This document shows positions 1-5,417 of a stretch of DNA of 5,417 nt, in pieces (position 1 is the first letter of the stretch; every line of letters starts with the position of its first letter). The stretch lies in NCBI GenBank assembly GCA_003564055.1, contig PWSG01000123.1, positions 1 to 5,417 on the forward strand, read 5' to 3'. Origin of the DNA: Syntrophomonadaceae bacterium (GTDB lineage Bacteria > Bacillota > Dethiobacteria > DTU022). Made by a program: the position numbers and the translations under genes. The notes beneath the pieces are model-generated. The model was not told the DNA's origin, searched no databases, and saw only the letters and a list, made by a program, of their open reading frames with translations.

Positions 1-684
1 AACATGGACATAGCCGGGATCAACACTGCTTTTGAAAGCAAGCCCGCTCATAATGATCAGCTTATAGGCAGCATCCCTACCTTCTATATCACTTGAAGGA
101 TCAGATTCTGCAAAACCCATTTTTTGGGCTTCAGAAAGGGCTTCTTCAAGACTCAAATTGTCCTGGGCCATGCGGGTAAAAATGTAGTTGGTTGTTCCGT
201 TAACAATCCCGACCAGGCGATGGATCCTGTCGGCAACAAGACTTTGTTTCAGGGGCCTTATCAAGGGTATACCACCGCCAACGCTTGCTTCATAATAAAT
301 ATTAAGGTTTTTTTCGCGAGCCAGTGACAGCAATTCTTCTCCATGGGTGGCCATCAAGTCTTTATTGGCCGTAACCACATATTTGCCTTTATTAAGGGCG
401 CTGATAATCATGCTGCGGGCCGGTTCAATCCCGCCGATCAGCTCGATCACCACATCTATTTTAGGATCTTCCAGGACGTCGGCGGCCTTTGTGCTAATTA
501 TTTCTTCAGGTAGTCCAAGTGCCTGCAGCTTAGAAATATCGCGATCAGCCGCTTTCGCAAGAATCAGGTCTACATCAATATTTTCATTTATTCTGCTCCC
601 GTTACTTTTTAATAAAGCAGCCACACCGCTACCAATAGTTCCTGCTCCTAACAAACCTATTTTTACCTTTTCCCTGTCTATCAC
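1..684 (-). CDS. hom: Homoserine dehydrogenase, N-terminal part (3' end beyond window)
   Basis: Catalyses NAD(P)H-dependent reduction of aspartate 4-semialdehyde to homoserine, the branch point to threonine and methionine, in the cytosol. The first 228 codons are visible and open to the window edge; the family is usually about 400-440 residues, so the rest of the catalytic domain and any C-terminal ACT domain are not seen. Seen in the sequence: a Rossmann GLLGAGTIGSG near residues 10-20, TANK with Lys108, EASVGGGIP at 132-140, VNGTTNYI at 161-168, and the family signature at 186-208 (AQKMGFAESDP, then D199, D204 and K208). E193, D204 and K208 have the same spacing as the catalytic Glu208/Asp219/Lys223 of the yeast enzyme. 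The GTG start at 682-684 is the only usable one after the preceding in-frame TAA, and an AGGAGG lies 10 nt upstream (695-700). It follows the acyl-CoA dehydrogenase stop by 18 nt, so co-transcription is likely. Identity is secure. Confidence 0.95.
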   Translation of the reverse strand, partial: MIDREKVKIGLLGAGTIGSGVAALLKSNGSRINENIDVDLILAKAADRDISKLQALGLPEEIISTKAADVLEDPKIDVVIELIGGIEPARSMIISALNKGKYVVTANKDLMATHGEELLSLAREKNLNIYYEASVGGGIPLIRPLKQSLVADRIHRLVGIVNGTTNYIFTRMAQDNLSLEEALSEAQKMGFAESDPSSDIEGRDAAYKLIIMSGLAFKSSVDPGYVHV

Positions 685-702
685 CTGTGCTGTGCCTCCT
701 GT

Positions 703-1941
703 TTATTCATAGATCTTTTCCTCAACCCTGTCGGACTCAACGGCATCGAACTCAATATCGCGCCCCCTGAAACCTTCGCTGGCCATTTCTTTATAGTATT
801 CATGCTGAATAATCAGATCCATGATTTCGTTGGTTCCTGTCCAGATCATGATCAGACGGACATCGCGCAGCATTTTTTCAATGGGATAAACATTTGTGTA
901 CCCGATACCGCCCATTACCTGCATAGCATTGTTAACTATTTTCCAGGCATTCTCAGTGGCCACTTTTTTTGCTTCAGAAACAAAACGTCTTGTTTTACCT
1001 GCCGGATCACCAGTGTCAACAGAGCGGGCAGCAAGATAAACTATTCCTCTTGCTGTATCCAGAAGAGTCACGCTGTCAGCTATTTTGAAGCTTACAGCCT
1101 GAAAGTTTTTTATTTCCGTACCAAAAGCTTTACGCCTGGTGCTGTAACGGGCAGCTACATCCATTGCGGCCCTGCCCATACCTATCGCACCACCCGCACT
1201 GGTCATACGTTCCGGTATCATCATCTGGTAAAATATTGCCGAGCCATTGTTCTCTTCACCAAGCAGGTTTTCCGCAGGAACGCGGACATCTTTGAAAACA
1301 AGGCGCCCTGTTCCCCCACCACGTGTGCCCATCAGACCATATAGATATTCAGCCTTAATTTCCGGGCAGCGGTCAACCAGAAAAGCGCTAATTGATTTAT
1401 GCGGGGGTGCATCATTGTCTGTACGGGCATATACCATAAAGTAATCTGCGCCTTCAGAGCCAACCACAAAACGCTTCTGACCGTTTAAAATGTAGTGGTC
1501 TCCTTCTTTTACCGCGGTACAGGTGGCTCCGAAAAAATCTGACCCACCGCGCGGCTCGGTCAAAGCTTCTGCAGCTGTCAAACGACCCTCAATAGTCGGG
1601 CGAAGATATTTTTCTTTTAACATTTCTGAACCAAACTTATCGATAGCCTCCCCGACAATACTAACCAGTGAGTATAAGCAGCCCAGTGATGTTCCTAGTA
1701 CTCCTACTTCTTCCAGGGCAACTATTTCGGAAGTCCAGGGCAAACCCTTCCCTCCGTATTTTTGCGGAAACCGCAGGCCGAGCAACCCGCGGGCAGCTGC
1801 TTTTTCCAAAAATTCACGGGGGTAACGAACTCTGTCTTCGTCCATGTCGCGCAGCAGTTGTTTGTCGATATCTTCCTTGACAAAGGCGCGCACTTCCTCA
1901 CGCAAAGTTTTTTCTTCAGTTGTCATCAGGCAGTCTAACAT
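703..1941 (-). CDS. Acyl-CoA dehydrogenase family flavoprotein, substrate unknown
   Basis: An FAD-dependent acyl-CoA dehydrogenase of 412 residues, slightly longer than the usual 380-390 because of a charged C-terminal tail (about 385-412). The family oxidises the alpha-beta bond of an acyl-CoA and normally passes electrons to ETF. Domains in order: helical N-domain (about 1-115), beta domain with [10 protein letters not shown] at 126-135, and C-terminal helical domain with RKAFG at 270-274, QVMGGIGY at 341-348 and GTNEI at 369-373. The usual catalytic Glu just before GT (as in IYEGT) is Thr368 here. Glu244, in PERMTSAGG, aligns instead with the catalytic Glu of isovaleryl-CoA dehydrogenase (LERLVLAGG). 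The FAD-contacting WIT motif is FVV (158-160). The start is the ATG at 1939-1941 with GGAGGGG 6 nt upstream; a TTG five codons earlier would overlap that site. No ETF or thiolase gene is visible nearby. Family is certain; substrate, and whether it is active, are not. Confidence 0.9.
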   Translation of the reverse strand: MLDCLMTTEEKTLREEVRAFVKEDIDKQLLRDMDEDRVRYPREFLEKAAARGLLGLRFPQKYGGKGLPWTSEIVALEEVGVLGTSLGCLYSLVSIVGEAIDKFGSEMLKEKYLRPTIEGRLTAAEALTEPRGGSDFFGATCTAVKEGDHYILNGQKRFVVGSEGADYFMVYARTDNDAPPHKSISAFLVDRCPEIKAEYLYGLMGTRGGGTGRLVFKDVRVPAENLLGEENNGSAIFYQMMIPERMTSAGGAIGMGRAAMDVAARYSTRRKAFGTEIKNFQAVSFKIADSVTLLDTARGIVYLAARSVDTGDPAGKTRRFVSEAKKVATENAWKIVNNAMQVMGGIGYTNVYPIEKMLRDVRLIMIWTGTNEIMDLIIQHEYYKEMASEGFRGRDIEFDAVESDRVEEKIYE

Positions 1942-1947
1942 TCTAAT

Positions 1948-1954
1948 CCCCTCC
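1948..1954 (-). promoter_or_regulatory. Shine-Dalgarno GGAGGGG of the acyl-CoA dehydrogenase gene
   Basis: GGAGGGG on the minus strand, 6 nt before the ATG at 1939-1941. It decides the start, because the longer reading frame from the TTG at 1954-1956 would begin inside this site. Confidence 0.75.
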
Positions 1955-1961
1955 AATAAGC

Positions 1962-3542
1962 TTATAAAGGCCTTACCTTTTTAAGATAAGGGTTGCCCTC
2001 ATAATGATCTTCACACTGCTCAATAAAGCAAAAAGCAGTTTTGTAGTTGGCAAGCACATCTCGGGCCATATGACCACGGCCCGGCAATATCAGGTCTCCT
2101 GCCAGCCCATGCATAAAAGCTGCTGCAGCAGCGGCACGATCGGATGGTATTCCCTGGGCAATAAAAGAAGTAACCAGCCCGGTCAATAAATCGCCTGAAC
2201 CGGCTGTCGAAAGGGACTGATTTCCGGTTGGGTTAAAATAAACCCTGCCTTCAGGCTCGGCAACAACCGTGTTAGGCCCTTTAAGCATTATGATACACTC
2301 CCACAGGCGGGCATTTTTTATGGCCACATCCAGGCGGCTGCTCTGGATTTGCCCTGCTGACACTCCTGTCATGCAGGCCATTTCCCCCGGGTGAGGGGTA
2401 ATTACCGGTAAATATCTGGCCGAGCGCAGCATGTTAATTTTCTTCCCCAGGGCAGCAAGGGCTCCCGCATCTAAAACCATCGGCACCGGACTTAGCTGCA
2501 CCAGCTTCCTTAAAAGTTCCGAGGTTACATCCCCTGTATCAAGTCCGGGACCGATCGCAAGAGCATCACACTGTCTCGCTTTTTCTATTATTACTTCAAC
2601 CGCCTCCGGACTAATTATGCCCTTTGACTGCTCGGGAAGGGGGACAATAATAACCTCCAGCATCTTGGCCTCAAGAGCAGAACAGATGCTCTCCGGCGCC
2701 GCTAAATAAACCAAACCTGCTCCGCCTTTCAAAGCAGATTCCGCAGTCATTACTGCTGCTCCTGTCATTCCCGGAGAACCAGCTACGATCAAAACGCTTC
2801 CCACGCTGCCCTTGTGGGCATCAATAGGCCTTTCCGGCAGGATCTCTCTTACTAAAGAAGCAGTCACCAGGTTAACTTTTTCATCTTCAAATAGTGCAGC
2901 AGGGACATTAATATCGGCGATAATTATTTCACCTGCCAGGCCTGCTCCAGGATGGAGCACCAACCCCAGCTTGGGAGCAGCAAATGTAACTGTCCAGTCC
3001 GCCTTAACTGCACAGCCCATAACTGCTCCAGTATCGGCATTTATTCCCGATGGAATATCTACGGCCAAAACAGGAGAGCTGCATCTATTTATGTTATCTA
3101 TAAGTTCTGCCGTAAAACCTGTTACATCCCGGTCAACACCGATGCCCAGCAAAGCGTCAATTACTAAATCAGTACATTTTAAATCCTCTTTCAAATGAAA
3201 CAGGTCTTCTGAAGCTGATATATACTGCATTGGGAAGTTTACTTTTTTTAAATAATTTGCATTGACTGCCGCTTCTGCCCTGTATCTGTCCGGTTTGCTT
3301 GCACACCACAGGGATACTGCATAGCCTGCTTTACTTAAAAGCCGGGCTGCAACAAGGCCGTCACCACCGTTATTGCCCTGACCGGCAAGGACAGTAACTT
3401 TAGCATTCTTCTGCATTTTATTAAACACCAGCTCAGAAATTCTCATTCCAGCTGTCTCCATCAAAACAACGCCCGGCATTCCAAACTCTTCAATAGTTTT
3501 CCGATCGGCCTCTTTCATCGAATCACGGCTTAATATTTTCAA
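1962..3542 (-). CDS. nnr: Bifunctional NAD(P)HX epimerase / ADP-dependent NAD(P)HX dehydratase
   Basis: A 526-residue metabolite-repair enzyme: the N-terminal YjeF_N domain epimerises hydrated NAD(P)H (R to S form), and the C-terminal ribokinase-like domain dehydrates S-NAD(P)HX back to NAD(P)H, using ADP in bacteria. Seen in the epimerase part: GQGNNGGDG at 54-62, DALLGIG at 129-135, VDIPSGI at 161-167 and DTG at 170-172. Seen in the dehydratase part: HKG at 243-245, GGAGLV at 273-278, GPGL at 331-334, TPHPGEM at 382-388, KGPNT at 421-425 and [10 protein letters not shown] at 446-455, with the catalytic-type Asp451. The usual DADAL motif reads DAGAL at 358-362. The length is normal for the fused protein. 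The start is TTG at 3540-3542, matching the family N-terminus (MKILSRDSM) and lying 6 nt after GGGAGGGG. First gene of the apparent nnr, acyl-CoA dehydrogenase, hom unit; the next gene begins 20 nt after its stop. Confidence 0.95.
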   Translation of the reverse strand: MKILSRDSMKEADRKTIEEFGMPGVVLMETAGMRISELVFNKMQKNAKVTVLAGQGNNGGDGLVAARLLSKAGYAVSLWCASKPDRYRAEAAVNANYLKKVNFPMQYISASEDLFHLKEDLKCTDLVIDALLGIGVDRDVTGFTAELIDNINRCSSPVLAVDIPSGINADTGAVMGCAVKADWTVTFAAPKLGLVLHPGAGLAGEIIIADINVPAALFEDEKVNLVTASLVREILPERPIDAHKGSVGSVLIVAGSPGMTGAAVMTAESALKGGAGLVYLAAPESICSALEAKMLEVIIVPLPEQSKGIISPEAVEVIIEKARQCDALAIGPGLDTGDVTSELLRKLVQLSPVPMVLDAGALAALGKKINMLRSARYLPVITPHPGEMACMTGVSAGQIQSSRLDVAIKNARLWECIIMLKGPNTVVAEPEGRVYFNPTGNQSLSTAGSGDLLTGLVTSFIAQGIPSDRAAAAAAFMHGLAGDLILPGRGHMARDVLANYKTAFCFIEQCEDHYEGNPYLKKVRPL

Positions 3543-3548
3543 CGCATA

Positions 3549-3556
3549 CCCCTCCC
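3549..3556 (-). promoter_or_regulatory. Shine-Dalgarno GGGAGGGG of nnr, deciding a TTG start
   Basis: GGGAGGGG lies 6 nt before the TTG start. An ATG at 3545-3547 sits only 1 nt after it, is out of frame and meets TGA after one more codon (ATG CGT TGA), so it cannot start nnr. Spacing and homology both favour TTG. Confidence 0.7.
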
Positions 3557-3574
3557 TCTTGCCGCTTTTTAAAC

Positions 3575-3580
3575 ATTATA
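3575..3580 (-). promoter_or_regulatory. Probable -10 element for the nnr operon
   Basis: A perfect TATAAT on the minus strand, about 33 nt before the nnr start codon, in an AT-rich stretch between divergent genes. No good -35 is found at 16-19 nt (GGTATC at 17, TGGTAT at 18), so the promoter is weak, activated, or used by another mechanism. A leader of roughly 25 nt is implied. Confidence 0.45.
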
Positions 3581-3646
3581 GATTATTTGTTTACTTCGAT
3601 ACCAGTTCATTTTACTCCTTCTTATCAGAAATGCTGCAAGCAAGAC

Positions 3647-3675
3647 TTGCTTTTTATCGGCACTGATGATAATAT
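3647..3675 (+). promoter_or_regulatory. Possible rpsT promoter
   Basis: TTGCTT at 3647-3652 followed after 17 nt by TAATAT at 3670-3675; the overlapping GATAAT at 3668-3673 gives a 15-nt spacer. Transcription would start near 3682 and give a leader of about 30 nt to the TTG start. The -35 overlaps a perfect 7-1-7 palindrome. Placement agrees with the gene, but neither box is a strong consensus. Confidence 0.4.
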
Positions 3676-3695
3676 TTTATTGCCTTGAACAAGGG

Positions 3696-3702
3696 AAGGA
3701 GG
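3696..3702 (+). promoter_or_regulatory. Shine-Dalgarno AAGGAGG of rpsT, deciding a TTG start
   Basis: AAGGAGG is 8 nt before TTG (3711-3713) and only 2 nt before the in-frame ATG (3705-3707). The normal spacing and the conserved MPNIKS N-terminus of S20 both point to TTG. Confidence 0.75.
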
Positions 3703-3710
3703 TTATGAAA

Positions 3711-3980
3711 TTGCCTAATATTAAATCGGCAGCGAAAAGAGTAAGGCAAAACATAAAACGTGAAAACCGCAACAGGCGGATTAAAAGCATGCTTAAAACT
3801 ACCATTCGCCGCTATGAACAATCACTGGCAAGCGGTGACCGTGAAGATGCAAGACTCAAACTCAATGCTGCAGTGCGCCAGATTGATAAAGCAGCGGCCA
3901 AGGGAATCATTCATAAGAATAATGCTGCTCGTAAAAAATCGCACCTGAGCCGGGTATTTGATAAGAGTGATGCTGTGTAA
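3711..3980 (+). CDS. rpsT: 30S ribosomal protein S20
   Basis: Primary binder of 16S rRNA in the small ribosomal subunit. The predicted protein has 89 residues, within the usual 85-90 for S20, and starts MPNIKSAAKRVRQ, the family hallmark. It is very basic and helical, with a central NRRIKSMLKTTIRR region (21-34) and a C-terminal HKNNAARKKSHLSR (68-81), both typical. The start is TTG: it is 8 nt from AAGGAGG and gives the conserved N-terminus, while the ATG two codons upstream would add MK and lies too close to the Shine-Dalgarno. E. coli rpsT is also known to use UUG, which matters there for autoregulation. The gene is monocistronic here, divergent from nnr and convergent with the right-hand genes, and is followed by a terminator. 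Identity is secure. Confidence 0.97.
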   Translation: MPNIKSAAKRVRQNIKRENRNRRIKSMLKTTIRRYEQSLASGDREDARLKLNAAVRQIDKAAAKGIIHKNNAARKKSHLSRVFDKSDAV

Positions 3981-4016
3981 AGTTTGAAATGTATTTTTAG
4001 CAGGCATGTAAATATG

Positions 4017-4058
4017 AAACCGACCATTGCCCAAAAAAGGGAACTGAAGGTCGGTTTT
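4017..4058 (+). terminator. Intrinsic terminator of rpsT
   Basis: AAACCGACC (4017-4025) pairs perfectly with GGTCGGTTT (4049-4057), a 9-bp stem that runs into TTTTATTTT. The 23-nt apical region contains a small inner CCC-AAAAAA-GGG hairpin. It lies 36 nt after the rpsT stop. On the minus strand the stem is followed only by TTTCATATTT, so it would be a weaker stop for the convergent genes. Confidence 0.8.
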
Positions 4059-4163
4059 ATTTTGTCAGGCTAAAAAAAATCTATTTAACTGAAGCAAGAC
4101 TTTTTTCAAGTACATCAAGGTCTGGATAATAATGGCGCTTTTTAATTGAAGTCTTTTTAAGAG

Positions 4164-4691
4164 TTAAGATTTAAAACAGGGCACATTATTGTCGATAAGT
4201 ATTTCAGCCAACCAGGCCCCGGACCTGCCTACAACTTCAGGGCATTTATCTTTAACACCACCTGCTTCTTCATACTGATAGTACTCCTCGTTGTCCAAAA
4301 AACGATAAGCCCTTCCAAAAAGATGTGTTTGTACCTGACGGCAGGTATAGCCACCATATTCTTTAACAAACCGCTCCCAGTATGCACGGACCAACGGTCC
4401 CGGACGGCGCAGCATGCCAATATCAGCAAAATCATCGCGTGAACGGCCGAAAAAGTAGCTAAGGATTAAAACACCTCCGCTGAAAGCTCCGCAGGATCCT
4501 TCTATTGTTGAGGCAATACCTCCTGAAAATGAGGTTGCCGCCTTAAACAAAGCATTATTGACGGGGAAAAAATCTTCGATAGCTCCAACAACGCACTGCG
4601 CACAGCCATCGTAACGCTGTTCAAATTCATAACCGCGCAGGTAAACTTCCCGGATTATGCTGTCTTTGTCAACCTGTGACCTGGTATCCAT
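4164..4691 (-). CDS. C_GCxxG_C_C family protein (putative redox/metal protein)
   Basis: A 175-residue protein with the pattern of the C_GCAxxG_C_C family, Cys-rich proteins of unknown function common in anaerobes and suspected of redox or metal roles. Seen: DGCAQC with Cys30 and Cys33, SGGIASTIEGSCGAFSGG (55-72) with Cys67, then YTCRQ with Cys117, KCPEVVG with Cys150, and a last Cys172 three residues from the end. Cys33 (a CxxC with Cys30) and Cys172 are extra to the basic pattern as I know it. No signal peptide or clear membrane segment, so probably cytosolic. The ATG at 4689-4691 is preferred because GGAAGGAG lies 8 nt upstream; a TTG six codons earlier would overlap it. It follows holA by 50 nt, possibly with its own promoter. 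A coding-like tail in another frame follows the stop. Family is well supported; function unknown. Confidence 0.85.
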   Translation of the reverse strand: MDTRSQVDKDSIIREVYLRGYEFEQRYDGCAQCVVGAIEDFFPVNNALFKAATSFSGGIASTIEGSCGAFSGGVLILSYFFGRSRDDFADIGMLRRPGPLVRAYWERFVKEYGGYTCRQVQTHLFGRAYRFLDNEEYYQYEEAGGVKDKCPEVVGRSGAWLAEILIDNNVPCFKS

Positions 4692-4740
4692 AAAAACCAC
4701 TCCTTCCAATATTCCACGCCCGGGGTACTGTCTGTTATAT

Positions 4741-4770
4741 ATTATACACCACGAGAGGAAGAACTTTGAA
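4741..4770 (-). promoter_or_regulatory. Possible promoter of the C_GCxxG_C_C gene inside the holA 3' end
   Basis: Minus strand TTCAAA (4765-4770), an 18-nt spacer, then a perfect TATAAT (4741-4746) that overlaps the holA stop codon. It would give a leader of roughly 40 nt. AT-rich sequence near a stop codon can produce such matches by chance, and read-through from holA is equally possible. Confidence 0.35.
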
Positions 4771-5417
4771 TGTAATCTATCCTGCTTAAAATTAATTTAA
4801 GAGCCTGGGCGGGTTCGACACGGCCGGTTTTAATATGCCGATCCACTTCCTGCAGGGCCAGCAATACTTCTTCCAGGGCATGCCTGTTATACGATACCGC
4901 CTGTTCTCTTAACTTGCGGGCAACAAAAGGATGCACCTCTAAAGCAGAAACAAACTCACTTTGGGGCAAACCGTCTTTCATCAGGCAGTGAGCCTGTAAA
5001 AGCAGGCGATAATGGCGAACCAGCATAAAAAAAATTAAAAGGGGCTTTTCACGCCTTCTTAAAAGCAAATCCAACAAATCATGAGCCCCGCTCGTATCAC
5101 CCCCGGCTATTGCATCGGACAGTTTAAAAACATCGCCCTGGATATCTCCGGAAAAAAGGGTTTCTACTACATGCAAAGTAATATTTTTTTGATCTGTTCC
5201 AAGGTAGCTGCAGTATTTTTCCAGTTCATTGGAAAGGTAGTGCAGGTTATGATCCCCTGCCGCAAGCAATCTTTCCAGTGCAGGCTGCTCGATATTTTTA
5301 CCAAGTGAAGACACTTTGCTCCTTATCCAGGAAGCCAGGATTTTTCCTTTCAGACCGGCGCATTCAACGACTGCTCCTTTTTCATCGATTAACTTAAAAA
5401 GCTTTTTGCGACGATCA
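4742..5417 (-). CDS. holA: DNA polymerase III delta subunit, C-terminal part (5' end beyond window)
   Basis: The clamp-loader delta subunit opens the beta sliding clamp and loads it on primed DNA. The frame is open from the window edge to TAA at 4742-4744, showing 224 residues of a protein normally about 330-345 long; the N-terminal clamp-binding part is missing. Seen: DRRKKLFKLIDEKGAVVE at the visible start, the LKGKILASWIRSK stretch typical of the end of domain I, then the helical domain II (LERLLAAGDHNLHYLSNELEKYCSYLG) and the collar domain with FKLSDAIAGGD, RREKPLLIFFMLVRHYRLLLQA and HPFVARKL, ending in EPAQALKLIL and a Ser-rich tail. A GTG at 5312-5314 lies inside the homologous region and is not the start. 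It runs toward rpsT, with one gene between; holA close to rpsT is a familiar Firmicutes arrangement. Confidence 0.93.
   Translation of the reverse strand, partial: DRRKKLFKLIDEKGAVVECAGLKGKILASWIRSKVSSLGKNIEQPALERLLAAGDHNLHYLSNELEKYCSYLGTDQKNITLHVVETLFSGDIQGDVFKLSDAIAGGDTSGAHDLLDLLLRRREKPLLIFFMLVRHYRLLLQAHCLMKDGLPQSEFVSALEVHPFVARKLREQAVSYNRHALEEVLLALQEVDRHIKTGRVEPAQALKLILSRIDYIQSSSSRGV

Noticed and set aside
347..712. A 121-codon plus-strand open frame rich in Ser, Ile and Leu that resembles a membrane protein.
   Set aside because: It is the antisense shadow of hom; the minus-strand frame carries all catalytic motifs of homoserine dehydrogenase.
802..1344. A 180-codon open frame on the plus strand.
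   Set aside because: Antisense to the strongly supported acyl-CoA dehydrogenase; low-complexity-type composition without family motifs and no convincing Shine-Dalgarno.
2812..3198. A 128-codon plus-strand open frame.
   Set aside because: Antisense to nnr, whose motifs are continuous across this stretch.
3638..4102. Direct repeat AAGCAAGACTT at 3638-3648 and 4092-4102, flanking rpsT.
   Set aside because: A few 11-bp repeats are expected by chance in 5.4 kb, and there are no other signs of insertion or excision.
4096..4157. Inverted repeat AAGACTT / AAGTCTT as a terminator for the convergent genes.
   Set aside because: Only 7 bp with a 48-nt loop and AT-rich; no stable hairpin followed by a proper T-tract on the minus strand.
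4164..4170. Programmed -1 frameshift joining the C_GCxxG_C_C protein to the downstream tail.
   Set aside because: No X-XXY-YYZ site in the right phase in the short space between the two stops (TAA at 4171-4173 in the tail frame, TAA at 4164-4166 in the gene frame).

Overview
The window reads as ordinary chromosomal DNA of a low-to-mid GC, Gram-positive-type anaerobe, most likely a clostridial-class Firmicute. This is inferred from very strong purine-rich Shine-Dalgarno sites, frequent GTG/TTG starts, a C_GCxxG_C_C redox-type protein (a family common in anaerobes), and holA lying close to rpsT, a proximity often seen in Firmicutes. No mobile element, tRNA, rRNA, CRISPR array or phage gene is visible.

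Layout, left to right. Positions 1-684 (minus) hold the N-terminal half of homoserine dehydrogenase (hom), cut by the window edge. Positions 703-1941 (minus) encode an acyl-CoA dehydrogenase. Positions 1962-3542 (minus) encode a two-domain NAD(P)HX epimerase/dehydratase. These three genes run in the order nnr, acyl-CoA dehydrogenase, hom, with gaps of only 20 and 18 nt, so they look like one transcription unit driven from the 3543-3710 intergenic region. That region also carries the divergent promoter area of rpsT (ribosomal protein S20, 3711-3980, plus), which is followed by a hairpin/T-tract terminator at 4017-4058. On the right, a C_GCxxG_C_C protein gene (4164-4691, minus) and the C-terminal two thirds of holA (DNA polymerase III delta subunit, 4742 to the window end, minus) run toward rpsT. 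They are separated by 50 nt, with a possible promoter at the end of holA.

Together the genes cover housekeeping functions (DNA replication, translation, repair of hydrated NAD(P)H, and the aspartate-family amino-acid pathway) plus one flavin dehydrogenase of unknown substrate and one Cys-rich protein of unknown function. I do not see a new defence, mobile or biosynthetic system. The points most worth a second look are: the acyl-CoA dehydrogenase lacks the usual catalytic Glu near its C-terminus but has a Glu at the isovaleryl-CoA-dehydrogenase position; nnr and rpsT both place a decoy ATG between a strong Shine-Dalgarno and the TTG start; an odd palindrome overlaps the putative rpsT -35; and the Cys-rich protein is followed by a coding-like tail in another frame.
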